A stretch of 64,000 nucleotides of DNA from Sinohyriopsis cumingii. Taxonomy: Eukaryota > Mollusca > Bivalvia > Unionida > Unionidae. Below, one piece after another: positions 40,858 through 50,233 of this stretch. The notes under the pieces were generated by a model, which did no database searches, had not been told where the DNA came from, and saw only the letters and a list, made by a program, of their open reading frames with translations. Both the position numbers and the translations under genes were made by a program. The first letter of the stretch is position 1; each line of letters starts with the position of its first letter. The stretch lies in NCBI GenBank assembly GCA_028554795.2, contig JAPYKE020000037.1, positions 372,001 through 436,000 of the forward strand. The letters run 5' to 3'.

Positions 40858-41397
40858 TGCCTTTTTACAGTGTTCTGGAAAAGAATGATTGTTTGTTTTT
40901 GGTTCATCAATAAAACATGCACTCCCTCTGAAAAAATGGATATGAAACAAAATAAGTAATGCATTATACACACCATAATATGGCAATGTAAATTTTACTG
41001 AAAATAGCTAATATTAGTGTCTTTTATACATATTTTTATACACATGATTTTAATAAGAAAATGTAAAAATAAATGTATATAAAAATGACAGTCAAAAAAT
41101 AAGCAAAAAATGGAACTGGCTTTTGTTATTTATCTGCTTTAATTTGGAAATACATTTTTAAAAATACATGTATGTGTACATAAATTCTCAAACACATAAC
41201 TCTTTGAATTCTTACTTTATAGCTATGAAAATGTAAACCTTTTTCAATAATAAAACCAATTTTTATGAACAAAAATTGTTAGTACATATAATTATGACTT
41301 TTAAGACTGAACTGAATATGAAAAAATAAAGGGCACAAAAAATGACATGAAATACAATAGAGTTACAAAAAAATGGTTACAAATTTATATAAGCTTA

Positions 41398-41648
41398 AGC
41401 AGCAGGGGGGGCGAATCCGACAACTTTTTCGACAAAATTTGATTGAGGCTTTAAAACGACAAATAGAGCCTTCCTTCGAAATCTCACTTTTCGAACAAAA
41501 AAAAAATAAAGTCTCCGTTTGGCAAATGGAGACTTAGCGTTTTTTGCTCGAAAACGCTATATTTCGCGACAACATCTCGTTGGTGTTTTCCCGTGGTAAT
41601 CATCGGGCGTCCCGCGTCGATGTCATCGCCCCCCCCTGCTGCTATGAT
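41398..41648. repeat. Element B left terminal inverted repeat (about 251 bp)
   Basis: Pairs with 55879-56136, differing by one substitution and in the length of G/C runs. The outer edge is AGCAGCAG plus a G run, CGAATCCGAC, and the inner edge is the inverse with GTCATCGC, as in A. The interior is unrelated to that of A: a hairpin AAGTCTCC..GGAGACTT (about 41510-41537) and AGCGTTTT..AAAACGCT follow each other. The inner end includes the stop codon of the penton-like gene. Confidence 0.9.
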
Positions 41649-42952
41649 CTTACAAATAGAGTGATCACTAACTCCTCCTCTTGTAAATCAATTAGGTTAT
41701 TTGACTGATCTGTAATTCTAAAATTAATTCTCGTTAAAAACCGATTATGGCATCGCATATAGACCGGATTAATCGGACTCTCAATGATCAAAAATCCCGG
41801 AGGGGCTGTTGGTGAAAATGAATAAAGGATATATCCCTGTTGAGCTTGATTTGATTGCTTGGTATCCACCTGGTAACTCCCTTCGATAACATCACACACT
41901 AGATTGATCGCTATCACTGATGCGATATTTACGTTGTACGGGGCAATATGCCTACCACCATCTCCGTTATCGTGTTTGAGGATATAAGTTGATGAATCGA
42001 GAAAATCATTAAGAGACTTTCTTAGTTCTGGCGCGTTGTATCCTGGAAACTTGAAATTGGGTAAATCGGCTTCTGTGATATTATACTCGGTTAGGAATTT
42101 TTGTTTACTACCATCGCTGTTATCGGATATCATTTTAACGACTCGTTCATTGATATATTCCATGTCTGATATAAGTTGATTTAACACCTCAACGTGTTTT
42201 CGTTCTTTTGTTTCCCGTAGCTGTTCTAGTTGTAATTGGTAATAATAATCAATCTCGGCAAACATATCAGTGATATCACTTAAAATAAATGTTAATATGG
42301 CGACCGATTCAGTAGTTTTCTTATGCTGAAAATACCACTGCATGATATTCCTGTCTTGAAATAAAAACCAACTGGGTGATAACGTGCTTTTTATAGTAGA
42401 TAAATTACCTAGATACCGGGGGGTAATCTCATGATACGATTTCTCATTCGTGCGTAAGTCCTCGGGTGGATTCTTAGGCCATCCTAGTATGGTTCTTATT
42501 GAACTGTTATAAATATCAACCATATACCCCGGTGTGCTTATTTCAATCGTCGACGATAACGTCGGTTCATGAACCGTAATAGCGATTTTTGATTCCTTTC
42601 CTGTGATCGATTTTATCCTGCGTTGAAATTCCTTATTGATTTGTTCTATTTGGTATGACCCAGTTGGTATTGTAACCTCATTCCAGTCTGGGGTCCCATC
42701 GGGCTTATTTGTCCACGCAAAAACCAGCGAGTTATTAGGTTGTTGTCCGTTAAATGCGTCCGCTCGGATATTAGGCCAACTGTGATATACTCGCAATTTT
42801 GCCAGCGCTATTTCCTTCACTGGAACCGGCGATGGGAAGTTCACACTGAATTCGGGTTTCGTTGACGTTATCGATATCATATTTGTTTGTACCGGAGTGG
42901 TGTTCTCCGCGATCCGTTGAAGCAACTGAAACCCTTCGGGGTTCAGCGACAT
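41642..42952 (-). CDS. Penton-like protein with extra domain, element B
   Basis: A 436-residue protein colinear with the 283-residue protein of A, except for about 154 residues inserted after the ILGWP segment (approximately 41985-42465). The insert is mainly helical and charged: an aromatic-rich start (SPSWFLFQDRNIMQWYFQ), a long helix (YYYQLQLEQLRETKERKHVE), then SDMEYINERVVKM and a KFPGYNAPELRKSLNDFL end. It is in frame and free of stops, so it looks functional. It may be an externally exposed decoration or a domain that A has lost. The stop (41642-41644) lies within the left TIR. Confidence 0.75.
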   Translation of the reverse strand: MSLNPEGFQLLQRIAENTTPVQTNMISITSTKPEFSVNFPSPVPVKEIALAKLRVYHSWPNIRADAFNGQQPNNSLVFAWTNKPDGTPDWNEVTIPTGSYQIEQINKEFQRRIKSITGKESKIAITVHEPTLSSTIEISTPGYMVDIYNSSIRTILGWPKNPPEDLRTNEKSYHEITPRYLGNLSTIKSTLSPSWFLFQDRNIMQWYFQHKKTTESVAILTFILSDITDMFAEIDYYYQLQLEQLRETKERKHVEVLNQLISDMEYINERVVKMISDNSDGSKQKFLTEYNITEADLPNFKFPGYNAPELRKSLNDFLDSSTYILKHDNGDGGRHIAPYNVNIASVIAINLVCDVIEGSYQVDTKQSNQAQQGYILYSFSPTAPPGFLIIESPINPVYMRCHNRFLTRINFRITDQSNNLIDLQEEELVITLFVRS

Positions 42953-43011
42953 TATTATTATTCGTTGTTTTTAGTGTCTAATTTCAACAACCAGGTGGTT
43001 CCGGCTTCCAG

Positions 43012-43494
43012 TTAAAAATCCTCGATTTTTGACATCGCGGAGCTATACAACTGGACCATCGTGGAGAATTCAACATCGGATATGAACAAATTATCAATCG
43101 ATAACGAGATCAACCCGGATAATTTCGAGTACGCGTCGGATACTATTTGATGTTTTACTGTATACTCGTCGAGTTTTTTCTGAAAACACGATGATATCTT
43201 TTTAGTGATTGCGTTGGCGACTCCAGCAATTGTTGTCATCGCGGAGATAGCGATTGGAACAGCGATCGGGGCTATCGTGGTCACCGTGGATAAAATAACA
43301 CCGGTACCGGCTACTATACCCGACACCGAGTACACGACCGCGTCGATGGTGGTTATTTTTCTGCGGTATTTTTTTATTTTTGCGCGGTATTGTTCAGAAA
43401 GCGTTTTCAAGTTCGCGGAGAATTCTTTTGCGGTATCGAATCGATATTGATGTGACGTTGGTGATACCTCTGATTCAATTACCCTGGTGGTCAT
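43012..43494 (-). CDS. Hydrophobic Gly/Val/Thr-rich virion protein, truncated, element B
   Basis: A 160-residue counterpart of the 178-residue protein of A. The charged N-terminal helix, the two hydrophobic segments and the SDVEFSTMVQLY part are intact. A TAA directly after KIEDF removes the last 18 residues, although the homologous sequence up to the next gene is still recognisable. The loss may be tolerated because the end is short. Confidence 0.65.
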   Translation of the reverse strand: MTTRVIESEVSPTSHQYRFDTAKEFSANLKTLSEQYRAKIKKYRRKITTIDAVVYSVSGIVAGTGVILSTVTTIAPIAVPIAISAMTTIAGVANAITKKISSCFQKKLDEYTVKHQIVSDAYSKLSGLISLSIDNLFISDVEFSTMVQLYSSAMSKIEDF

Positions 43495-43519
43495 TTTTAT
43501 TTTAAAAGAGCTAGTGTTC

Positions 43520-44716
43520 TTAATTACTTAGATCCGCTACAAATTCCACATACCATGTGATGTTTGTCCTAAATAGACTGCTATCAACGGCCTTAATTAC
43601 AAACCGTTCAATTGTATCCTTGTCAATGATTGTTGACACTGTATTGTTAAACCCGGATGAACTCGACGATGATATACTAAACTGCATCGCCGAAATCAAT
43701 GTCAATCGATAAATGCCCTTAACAGTTGCGGTGATATTTACTGTATTCTGTGTAGGAGTCCAATCGAATGATCCATGCCGAATTGTGTATACTATGTTGA
43801 TGATGTTCTCATGAGGGATTTTTATTTTTTCGAATTGCTCTGCTACTCTCGGTAGTCCGTCTTTAATCGCTTCAACATCAGTTCTGATTGTTCCTATTTC
43901 CTGTGTATGCCCGTCTATACTTTTTTTGTTCGCTGCAACCTTAGTAATGAGTGTATTTATATCCTGTGTATGCCCGTCGATATTTTGTTTGCTCACTGCA
44001 GTATTAACAGCGAGTGTATTTATTTTCCTTATCTGCGTGTCTATATTCCCTTTATTCGCTTCAACCTCGGTTTTGAGCGTTACTATTTCCCCTGCATGCG
44101 CGTCTATATTCTCTTTGTTCACTTCAACATCAGCCTTGATTGTTTTTATTTCCTGTCCATACGCAGTGATATCATTTATAGTTGTTGTAATCTCATCCAG
44201 CTTGGTATTTTTTTTACCAAAGAATTTATCAAAGTTGTTATCGATCCTGTTAAAATTTTTTCGCAACGTGTAAAATTGACCCGACAGTGTTGTAAACTCC
44301 GAAATAGTATTTTTTATTGTTGCAAGATTCGGTTCGGTTGCCATCGGGGCCCCAAAAAAACTAGTGGCAGCGAGTTGTATATTGGTTACCACCATATCCA
44401 TCCTTATAAAACCATCCCGGATTAATTTCACCGACGATACATGTTCACCCGGCTTGAGTCGTCCGTCTCTGGTATACAGCGCGATAGTGTCCTCGGCGAC
44501 ATCACGCCGTCGTGTTAAAACGTCATCCAGCGACACATTACTGGATTTCAATTTACCCTGGCGGTCTTGAAATACAACTATTTTGCCCGGGTCGACACTG
44601 GTTAAATTCAACGTATCAGCGATTTCATCCTCAATTAGTTTTTTTATGTCATCGGTGGCGGGCGTTTCCGTGGGTTTTTTCAGCGCCGAAACCGGTCGTC
44701 CCCAAATATCAATCAT
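43520..44716 (-). CDS. Fibre-like coiled-coil protein, shorter repeat array, element B
   Basis: 398 residues. The head and C-terminal sandwich closely match A, while the shaft has fewer 21-residue units and several are of a different sequence (AVSKQNIDGHTQDINTL), so the shafts have diverged by unit gain/loss and exchange. A region before the shaft (after KPGE) also differs strongly from A. It lies 28 bp after the protease stop rather than overlapping it. Confidence 0.7.
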   Translation of the reverse strand: MIDIWGRPVSALKKPTETPATDDIKKLIEDEIADTLNLTSVDPGKIVVFQDRQGKLKSSNVSLDDVLTRRRDVAEDTIALYTRDGRLKPGEHVSSVKLIRDGFIRMDMVVTNIQLAATSFFGAPMATEPNLATIKNTISEFTTLSGQFYTLRKNFNRIDNNFDKFFGKKNTKLDEITTTINDITAYGQEIKTIKADVEVNKENIDAHAGEIVTLKTEVEANKGNIDTQIRKINTLAVNTAVSKQNIDGHTQDINTLITKVAANKKSIDGHTQEIGTIRTDVEAIKDGLPRVAEQFEKIKIPHENIINIVYTIRHGSFDWTPTQNTVNITATVKGIYRLTLISAMQFSISSSSSSGFNNTVSTIIDKDTIERFVIKAVDSSLFRTNITWYVEFVADLSN

Positions 44717-44743
44717 CGTTATTGTAAAAAAAAAACGGCGTTT

Positions 44744-45643
44744 CTAATTAACCCGCCGGGCCTCTACGACCCCACTAGTGTATTCGTTTACAATCACATG
44801 AGGTGGTTTTCGCGATGATGAAATTGCCGCGAGTACGTTCAATACTTCACGGCCGCATATCGGCGGGTCGCTTAACTGCTGTGTTGGCAGCGTGGAATAA
44901 AAAACCCGGGCTGAACACGTCCGGATATACCGCATAAACTCGTTCGGCGGGGCTAACCCGTATGAATCAAAATAGACGATCGCACGCGGATCAATCGCGT
45001 ACGCAACCCAATGAGTTCCCGCTCCGGAGGACCCATCGAGGTTAATTATGCCGGTTTCAATATTTCTTGGTGCCGCCGGTAATTGATCCCTCATAAAAAC
45101 ACCTCTGAAGTTTTTTATCGCTAACGAGTCGGCGGCGTCTATTAAATCAAAATTAGACATAGGAGTCATTAAACGGTCCCCGGTAGTCTTAGACCCTTTC
45201 CCGAGTACCATGAATACGGGGTTCCCGGTAGTCTTAGACCCTTTCCGGCCACGGGTCGTTTTTTTTTTGTAGCCTTTCCCGGTTGCCTTTTTCAGTGCCA
45301 TTCCCGCCGTGGTACCAACGGCTCCTAACGCCGCCGCCTTAGCCACTGCTGGTGCGGCCGCGGCAATCAACGCTGGAATCGCAGCTAACAGCGGAAATAT
45401 CCCACCGGTCTTTTCCATGTTTTTAATCGCTGCGGCCGAGAAATCTACCTGAACACCCTTTTTATTCTTCATCGCATTATTGAAATGTTTTATTTGACGC
45501 GCCGTCAACGATATCTTATGATTACCACCTGCCATCTGTGACGGCTTCAGCGTTATTGTGGTCCCGCATTGTTTAGCCGACTTTGATCGTAATTTCTTGA
45601 CTTGACCATCAGTCAACTCTACACTGACGACACTATACGACAT
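44744..45643 (-). CDS. Hydrophobic virion protein fused to adenain-like protease, element B
   Basis: One frame of 299 residues. Residues 1-132 match the Ala/Gly-rich hydrophobic protein of A. The frame then crosses a T10 (A10 on the coding strand) tract at 45259-45268, and continues into the sequence that in A is the protease frame (GTHWVAYAI, VYFDSYGLAPP, PPICGREVL). The extra A relative to A9 in element A causes the join. Either this is a true fusion, or one copy has a homopolymer error, or the two products are normally linked by slippage. The C-terminus is shorter than in A. The protease triad residues are all present. Confidence 0.75.
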   Translation of the reverse strand: MSYSVVSVELTDGQVKKLRSKSAKQCGTTITLKPSQMAGGNHKISLTARQIKHFNNAMKNKKGVQVDFSAAAIKNMEKTGGIFPLLAAIPALIAAAAPAVAKAAALGAVGTTAGMALKKATGKGYKKKTTRGRKGSKTTGNPVFMVLGKGSKTTGDRLMTPMSNFDLIDAADSLAIKNFRGVFMRDQLPAAPRNIETGIINLDGSSGAGTHWVAYAIDPRAIVYFDSYGLAPPNEFMRYIRTCSARVFYSTLPTQQLSDPPICGREVLNVLAAISSSRKPPHVIVNEYTSGVVEARRVN

Positions 45644-45655
45644 TTATTGTAAACG
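45642..45655 (-). promoter_or_regulatory. ATG-proximal AT-rich motif, element B
   Basis: Read on the minus strand: GTTTACAATAAATG at the start of the hydrophobic protein gene, one A shorter than in element A. Confidence 0.5.
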
Positions 45656-45671
45656 CGTTTTGTGCTTTCAA

Positions 45672-47085
45672 TTACATGTTTTCCACTGGCGCATCAACGA
45701 TTCTCATTCGTCCACCAACACCTTCCAACAGCATTGATTTATCGCTGAGGATGACAGCAATAGCTCTATAATTAGCAATAGTGCCGCGAGTTACATTAGC
45801 TCGGAAGTGTATATCAACGACGGATTGTCTTGTTAAATCAAGATGTTCCAGCGAAAAGTAATAGATCGGATATAGTTCTCTGAAATCAAGTTGTGATATT
45901 TGCAAACCAGTGTCGACGTTTTGATCACGACCCATGTACGACAGCAATCGATGATACACACGTGCGATATGGTTTTGACCGTAATTAAGTTGTATATCCT
46001 CAGATGGTTCCTGCTGGCCGTTTATTCTCAGCGAGACGTCAGTAACGCCTAATCGATCAAATATCATATGGCTGGATAATTGATCATCAACTCTCGTCAT
46101 ATCCTGCAACGCAACAAATATATGACGCGGAGCCGAAATACCTTGTTGTGATGCCAGGTTCCATGTGAATATACCATTGATATTTGATTGCTTAGTATCT
46201 GTTGTTGTTGTTAGCCAACTTAGTAATGATTTTCCTCCCTGCTCCATGAAGGATAGCAATCGTGCCTCTGTAGTAATGGATGGAGTCAACACCGGCATCC
46301 ACAATGATATTTTAGTTAAAACGACTTTACCAGGGTCATTATTTGGATTTGCAGTATCCGCTGGAATTCTCCAAATTGCATTTCTATCATCACCTTTTCG
46401 CACAAGTACCACGGTATGCTTTGCTCCGTAGATAACTTTTCGCACGTTCCTACAAAATCCAAATATATGATGCAGTGGAATCGCGCATGAGAAAGATCTA
46501 CGCGGTCCTGTTAACATTGATACGCGCGTTACAGCTCCGATGTTGAAATTAGGATCGCTGTTTATAATCATATTCTCAACATCAGCATCAGCGTCACCAG
46601 CATTTTTTTTTTGGTCGTCTTACCACAAATTGCGAGTTTCCGGCAGTGTTTTTAGTATCCTTTGCAAACATCATAGATGGACCCGCTGATCTTGTATAAT
46701 CGTCGGAATATCTTGCTAGCCCGATTATTGTTGTAGCAACATCAACATCGCGTTCTATAGACTCGATCTCTCGCCCGTCAATGAGATATTTTGCGCTCTC
46801 AAACAGCGCCATTACGCCGTTATTGACTAAGCCAACTTTGGTACCATCTGGATACGGTGCTGGTACAGCAGGAGTATCGGCCTCTGTTACAAGTTCTCCT
46901 TCGATTTCAATAAACGCTTCACACGGTAAAAAGTATTTACTGGTATCATGGACTTGAAGTTCAATTCGCGATCGTATGTCGGGTTGTACTGCATAATAGG
47001 AATAAAATTGATAATTACGGACAGAATCATCCTTGTGCACTGGTGCGTCCATATCAAACGCCGGGTCAGCTGTTCGTTTAAACAT
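45672..47085 (-). pseudogene. Major capsid protein, frame-shifted, element B
   Basis: Homologous to the intact 470-residue protein of A over the whole length, but split into two frames: residues 1-159 (46594-47085) and the rest (from about 46571 to 45672). The break is at a T10 tract (46603-46612), followed by altered Ala/Asp codons where A has Asn-rich codons. Both parts are otherwise close to A. Unless the tract is a sequencing error or is slipped through, element B cannot make its own shell protein. Confidence 0.8.
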
Positions 47086-47115
47086 TTTATTTAATAATAC
47101 GCTGATGCATCTAAA

Positions 47116-47565
47116 TCATCGTCGTCGTTTTAAACCACTCCCCGCTATTATGTTTGCGGCGTCATCTTGATTATTGTTTACCAACGACGCTAGTTTTTCT
47201 TCCACGGCGTTATTTATTACTTTACTGATATTCGCAGGCATCACTGTCGTTGATGGCATCACCGGTGGTTTCTGTTTTTTTCTCGAAAATCCCCTGGATT
47301 TCACCAACGACATTAGTTTGTCCTTTGCTGCAGAAAGCGCCTTTCCGGCAACGTCTCCAATAGCACTAATACCCTTATCACGAATAACATCAATAGCCTT
47401 CATTCCTAATTGTTTGGCTAACGGCGCTACTTTTGGAGCCATTCTTGTAAATAACCCCGCAATGGTGCTACCGAGACCATCTCCATAGTACGCGCGGTAA
47501 ACAGGCAATCGCGAGTTTACCACGTAGACGAGTACTGGTTTATCGTGGTTGTAGTGTATGATCAT
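47116..47565 (-). CDS. pVI-like basic minor capsid protein candidate, element B
   Basis: 149 residues, matching A (DGLGSTIAGLFTRMAP, amphipathic helices), with five or six extra residues in the basic patch (KSRGFSRKKQK). GTTTTTATAATAAAG precedes the start at 47566-47580, as in A. Confidence 0.6.
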   Translation of the reverse strand: MIIHYNHDKPVLVYVVNSRLPVYRAYYGDGLGSTIAGLFTRMAPKVAPLAKQLGMKAIDVIRDKGISAIGDVAGKALSAAKDKLMSLVKSRGFSRKKQKPPVMPSTTVMPANISKVINNAVEEKLASLVNNNQDDAANIIAGSGLKRRR

Positions 47566-47583
47566 CTTTATTATAAAAACATC

Positions 47584-47906
47584 GGTTTTTCAATTAGTGA
47601 TTGTGATCACCACCCCCTTCCCACCGCCGTGTGGAAAACCGGAATAAATTTTATCAAAATTTCCTGGGGTTTTTGCCCTCGATAAAAATCCGGTTTTTTT
47701 CCGGTTTTGGTCATTTTTGGTTGCTTATAGTCGTTTTTTTTCGATTTTTCAGCAAAAACATCGATTTTCTCTAAATGATTTCCTGGGGTTTTTGCCCTCA
47801 AAAACCAACCAAAAACGGTCAAAAAATGGCAAAAAACGACCAAAAACGGTCAAAAAACGACCAAAAACGGTCAAAAACGGCCAGAATTAACAAAAACGAT
47901 AATTTT
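47584..47906. repeat. Low-complexity insert with CCAAAAACGGT repeats, element B only
   Basis: Element A has only 28 bp between the two flanking genes here. B has about 320 bp more, containing two copies of TTTCCTGGGGTTTTTGCCCTC (about 47660 and 47780) and a run of GACCAAAAACGGTC units (47800-47885), each with complementary GACC/GGTC ends. It has no convincing gene. The frame at 47607-47843 arises from the repeats. Confidence 0.8.
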
Positions 47907-47907
47907 T

Positions 47908-48846
47908 TTAATCATCCACGAGTTCGTCTATGAGCGTTCGATACGCACTAACGTCCATGATACCGCCCGTAAATAACCGCTTGCAAATATCAGCGGCCTC
48001 ATTGATTATTTCCGGAGAGTTATTTCCGGCTCGTTTTCCTCCGATTAGTACCTCTAGCCGTGATATATCACTGAGAACACTGTTAGGACAGGTAACGCCG
48101 TAGGATTCTTTACCAACAGAGTATCCTTTTCCTTTTTTTGGTATTCTACTTTTTACTTTATTGTGGAATGCGTCGTAATCGGGACCATCACCACGTAGTA
48201 ATACATCTTTATGTTTACTCGCTAAATACACTATTTTTGTCCAATCCTTTAACGACTTTATATTTTTCTCGTAACCGCTATTGATATGCTCCTTATCTCG
48301 TGTTTTCTTAGCAAAATTGTTGGTAGCAAAATCAATTAATTCTTCCCTCCTGTTGCTGAGGTCTCTAATTTGATCCCTTGTGCTCTTCTTAAGTACATTA
48401 CGGGGTATATTCCTCTCTTTTTCTTCTTCTGGTATTTCTTCTTCTGGTATTTCTTCTTCCGGTATTTCTTCTTCTGGTTCTCTTGCGGTAGCACCTAGTT
48501 CTTCTTCGTCGGCCATTGTAACATAAGGTTCTTGTGGTTCGGTTATAGCGAGTGGTGGTGGCCTCCGTGTTGTAGCAGCCGCTAGTGTTTCTAAAGACCT
48601 TTTTGTTTGTTCGGTCTGAGCCGCTATCTTTTCAAGCGCATCGAGGACGGGTACAGTTGCCGCCGTAACATCTTTGGTCGCTTTAGTTACCGGGGCAAAG
48701 AGTTGTTCGCTTCCAACAGTAAAATCGGTTTGTAGTTGCTGCCGCGTTTGAAGTTGCTCTCGTACCCTGTCTCGTAACGGTATGAACTTTCTAAGCGCTG
48801 CTAGCCGCTCTCTGGCTAGCCGAGTAGTGAGTGATTCACCTACCAT
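47908..48846 (-). CDS. Virion-associated protein with acidic repeat, element B
   Basis: 312 residues. The same structure as in A, with the EEEIPEEEIP repeat in the middle and the conserved C-terminal SRLEVLIGGKRAGNNSPEI domain. A four-residue gap occurs near TLAAATTRRPP, and small substitutions cluster around the central region (RDLSNRREEL, KDVLLRGDGPDY). The frame is intact. Confidence 0.65.
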   Translation of the reverse strand: MVGESLTTRLARERLAALRKFIPLRDRVREQLQTRQQLQTDFTVGSEQLFAPVTKATKDVTAATVPVLDALEKIAAQTEQTKRSLETLAAATTRRPPPLAITEPQEPYVTMADEEELGATAREPEEEIPEEEIPEEEIPEEEKERNIPRNVLKKSTRDQIRDLSNRREELIDFATNNFAKKTRDKEHINSGYEKNIKSLKDWTKIVYLASKHKDVLLRGDGPDYDAFHNKVKSRIPKKGKGYSVGKESYGVTCPNSVLSDISRLEVLIGGKRAGNNSPEIINEAADICKRLFTGGIMDVSAYRTLIDELVDD

Positions 48847-48868
48847 TATTGCAATTGCGAAGCAATTT

Positions 48869-49234
48869 CTAATTTCCCGCCGAGTGTACCATCGGGGGCT
48901 CCACGGAGTTTTCGTCTATAATCCTTCTAATGTTTTTGATCTTGCTAGAAATCTCCCGGCGTCGTTCATAAACACGTCCGAGTTTTTTTCGTATTATTTC
49001 AACGGCAGTGAATAGTCCAATGAATGCATTTGCGTCATTGTGGTACAAGTTTTCATTGATCGTATGTTGTAATCGTTTTATAAAAAAGTACTCGCGGGCC
49101 AGGGTAAAACGTCCCCGTTTCGACTCATAATCGGATAATATTTTTTCGCTGTCGAGACCATCAGATAATTCAATTCCTTGATTTTTTAATTTTGAAATCT
49201 CGGCTAATATATTATTGATGTCTTCGATATTCAT
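48869..49234 (-). CDS. Predicted coiled-coil protein, altered C-terminus, element B
   Basis: 121 residues against 126 in A. A five-residue deletion (the IINEQ segment) and a short insertion near 48880-48900 that changes the frame give a new tail (EPPMVHSAGN). The overlapping TAATG junction of A is replaced by a 22 bp gap. The function is unknown. Confidence 0.6.
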   Translation of the reverse strand: MNIEDINNILAEISKLKNQGIELSDGLDSEKILSDYESKRGRFTLAREYFFIKRLQHTINENLYHNDANAFIGLFTAVEIIRKKLGRVYERRREISSKIKNIRRIIDENSVEPPMVHSAGN

Positions 49235-49338
49235 TATTCCTATAAAACATTTTGTTTTTAAATAAAAAAAAAATTATTTTACAAAATGAACCCGCGCGGT
49301 GTTATTACTATTGATAGTATTTAAACATAAAAGAGGTA
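49235..49338. promoter_or_regulatory. Intergenic region before the virion-gene block, element B
   Basis: The A-rich tract and AT motif (GTTTTATAGGAATA on the minus strand) next to the start match A. The remainder differs. Confidence 0.4.
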
Positions 49339-49857
49339 TTACAGACAATTCGTCATGGTGACCTTATTTACATATGAAAATCGAATTTTGCGTCCGGTCT
49401 TTTTTGAGATCGCTGAATTCTGTATTCCTTCTGCAACAAATCGTATTGAGGCGATACAAATGTCAAAGTATCTACTGGCTTCATTCATCGACTGAAATAT
49501 TTTTTCCTCGTGAGTTGTTGTATCAATTGACTTTACGGGTTTTGCTTTGTTTGAGTATTTACCAGTTTGGCCTTTTTTGACATTCTGACTCTGAGAGATG
49601 GCTTGCAGGTTTGTAAGAGAATTATCAGTCTTATTATTATTAATATGATCAATAACGAGACCGTCGTTGATCAGTCCGTTGAATACCTCAAATACCGCCC
49701 TATGAACATGGTACTTCTTCTTTCCGGCACCAAACATCAGATACCCCTGATTACTTTTCCATCCAACCGGCTTCTTCAGTCTACAATTTCTAACAATGCC
49801 GTCGCGAGATGCCTCGTAATTAACGAGCACAGGGTGAGGTCTGAACTCTTGGTCCAT
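49339..49857 (-). CDS. Free-standing HNH homing-type endonuclease, element B
   Basis: 172 residues, with the VHRAVFEVF, VIDHINNNKTDNSLTNL and NUMOD1-like C-terminal segments. It is noticeably more diverged from A than the neighbouring genes (for example the NNNKTDN versus DSDCLNN loop and the different C-terminal tail), which suggests either relaxed constraint or replacement by a related nuclease. Confidence 0.85.
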   Translation of the reverse strand: MDQEFRPHPVLVNYEASRDGIVRNCRLKKPVGWKSNQGYLMFGAGKKKYHVHRAVFEVFNGLINDGLVIDHINNNKTDNSLTNLQAISQSQNVKKGQTGKYSNKAKPVKSIDTTTHEEKIFQSMNEASRYFDICIASIRFVAEGIQNSAISKKTGRKIRFSYVNKVTMTNCL

Positions 49858-49870
49858 TTATATAATAATA

Positions 49871-50212
49871 CTACTTGTCTAATTTATTATTTGGTTTAAT
49901 TATAAATCTTTCAACGTAGTCTTGGGGGGTTTTGATGACGAAGTCTGCGGTAGGGTCAATGACGGCGTTTTTAATTCGCTTGTCATAATAGCGTTTTAGT
50001 TCCCTGTATCGCTTTCCGTCACAATTGATACACAACCGCGATTTTCCTCTTACACCGACGTGACAAACCAAGCACGGGAGGGGGCCAAGAGAACCATTAC
50101 GAACGCTTTGTAAATGATACCCGCAGAATTCACCTCTACATGATTTATTGCACGGGGTTGTCGACCCAATCATCAACCATTTGCAGTGATTCATTATACT
50201 ATATTCTTTCAT
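49871..50212 (-). CDS. Small double-zinc-site protein, element B
   Basis: 113 residues, all eight metal-binding Cys/His positions as in A, with few substitutions. Divergent to the replication gene, with a 21 bp start-to-start gap. Confidence 0.75.
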   Translation of the reverse strand: MKEYSIMNHCKWLMIGSTTPCNKSCRGEFCGYHLQSVRNGSLGPLPCLVCHVGVRGKSRLCINCDGKRYRELKRYYDKRIKNAVIDPTADFVIKTPQDYVERFIIKPNNKLDK

Positions 50213-50233
50213 TTAAATACTTGTTTTAATTAT

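Noticed and set aside
40647-40976. Frames on both strands over the 42 bp repeat
   Set aside because: Unit length divisible by three explains them.
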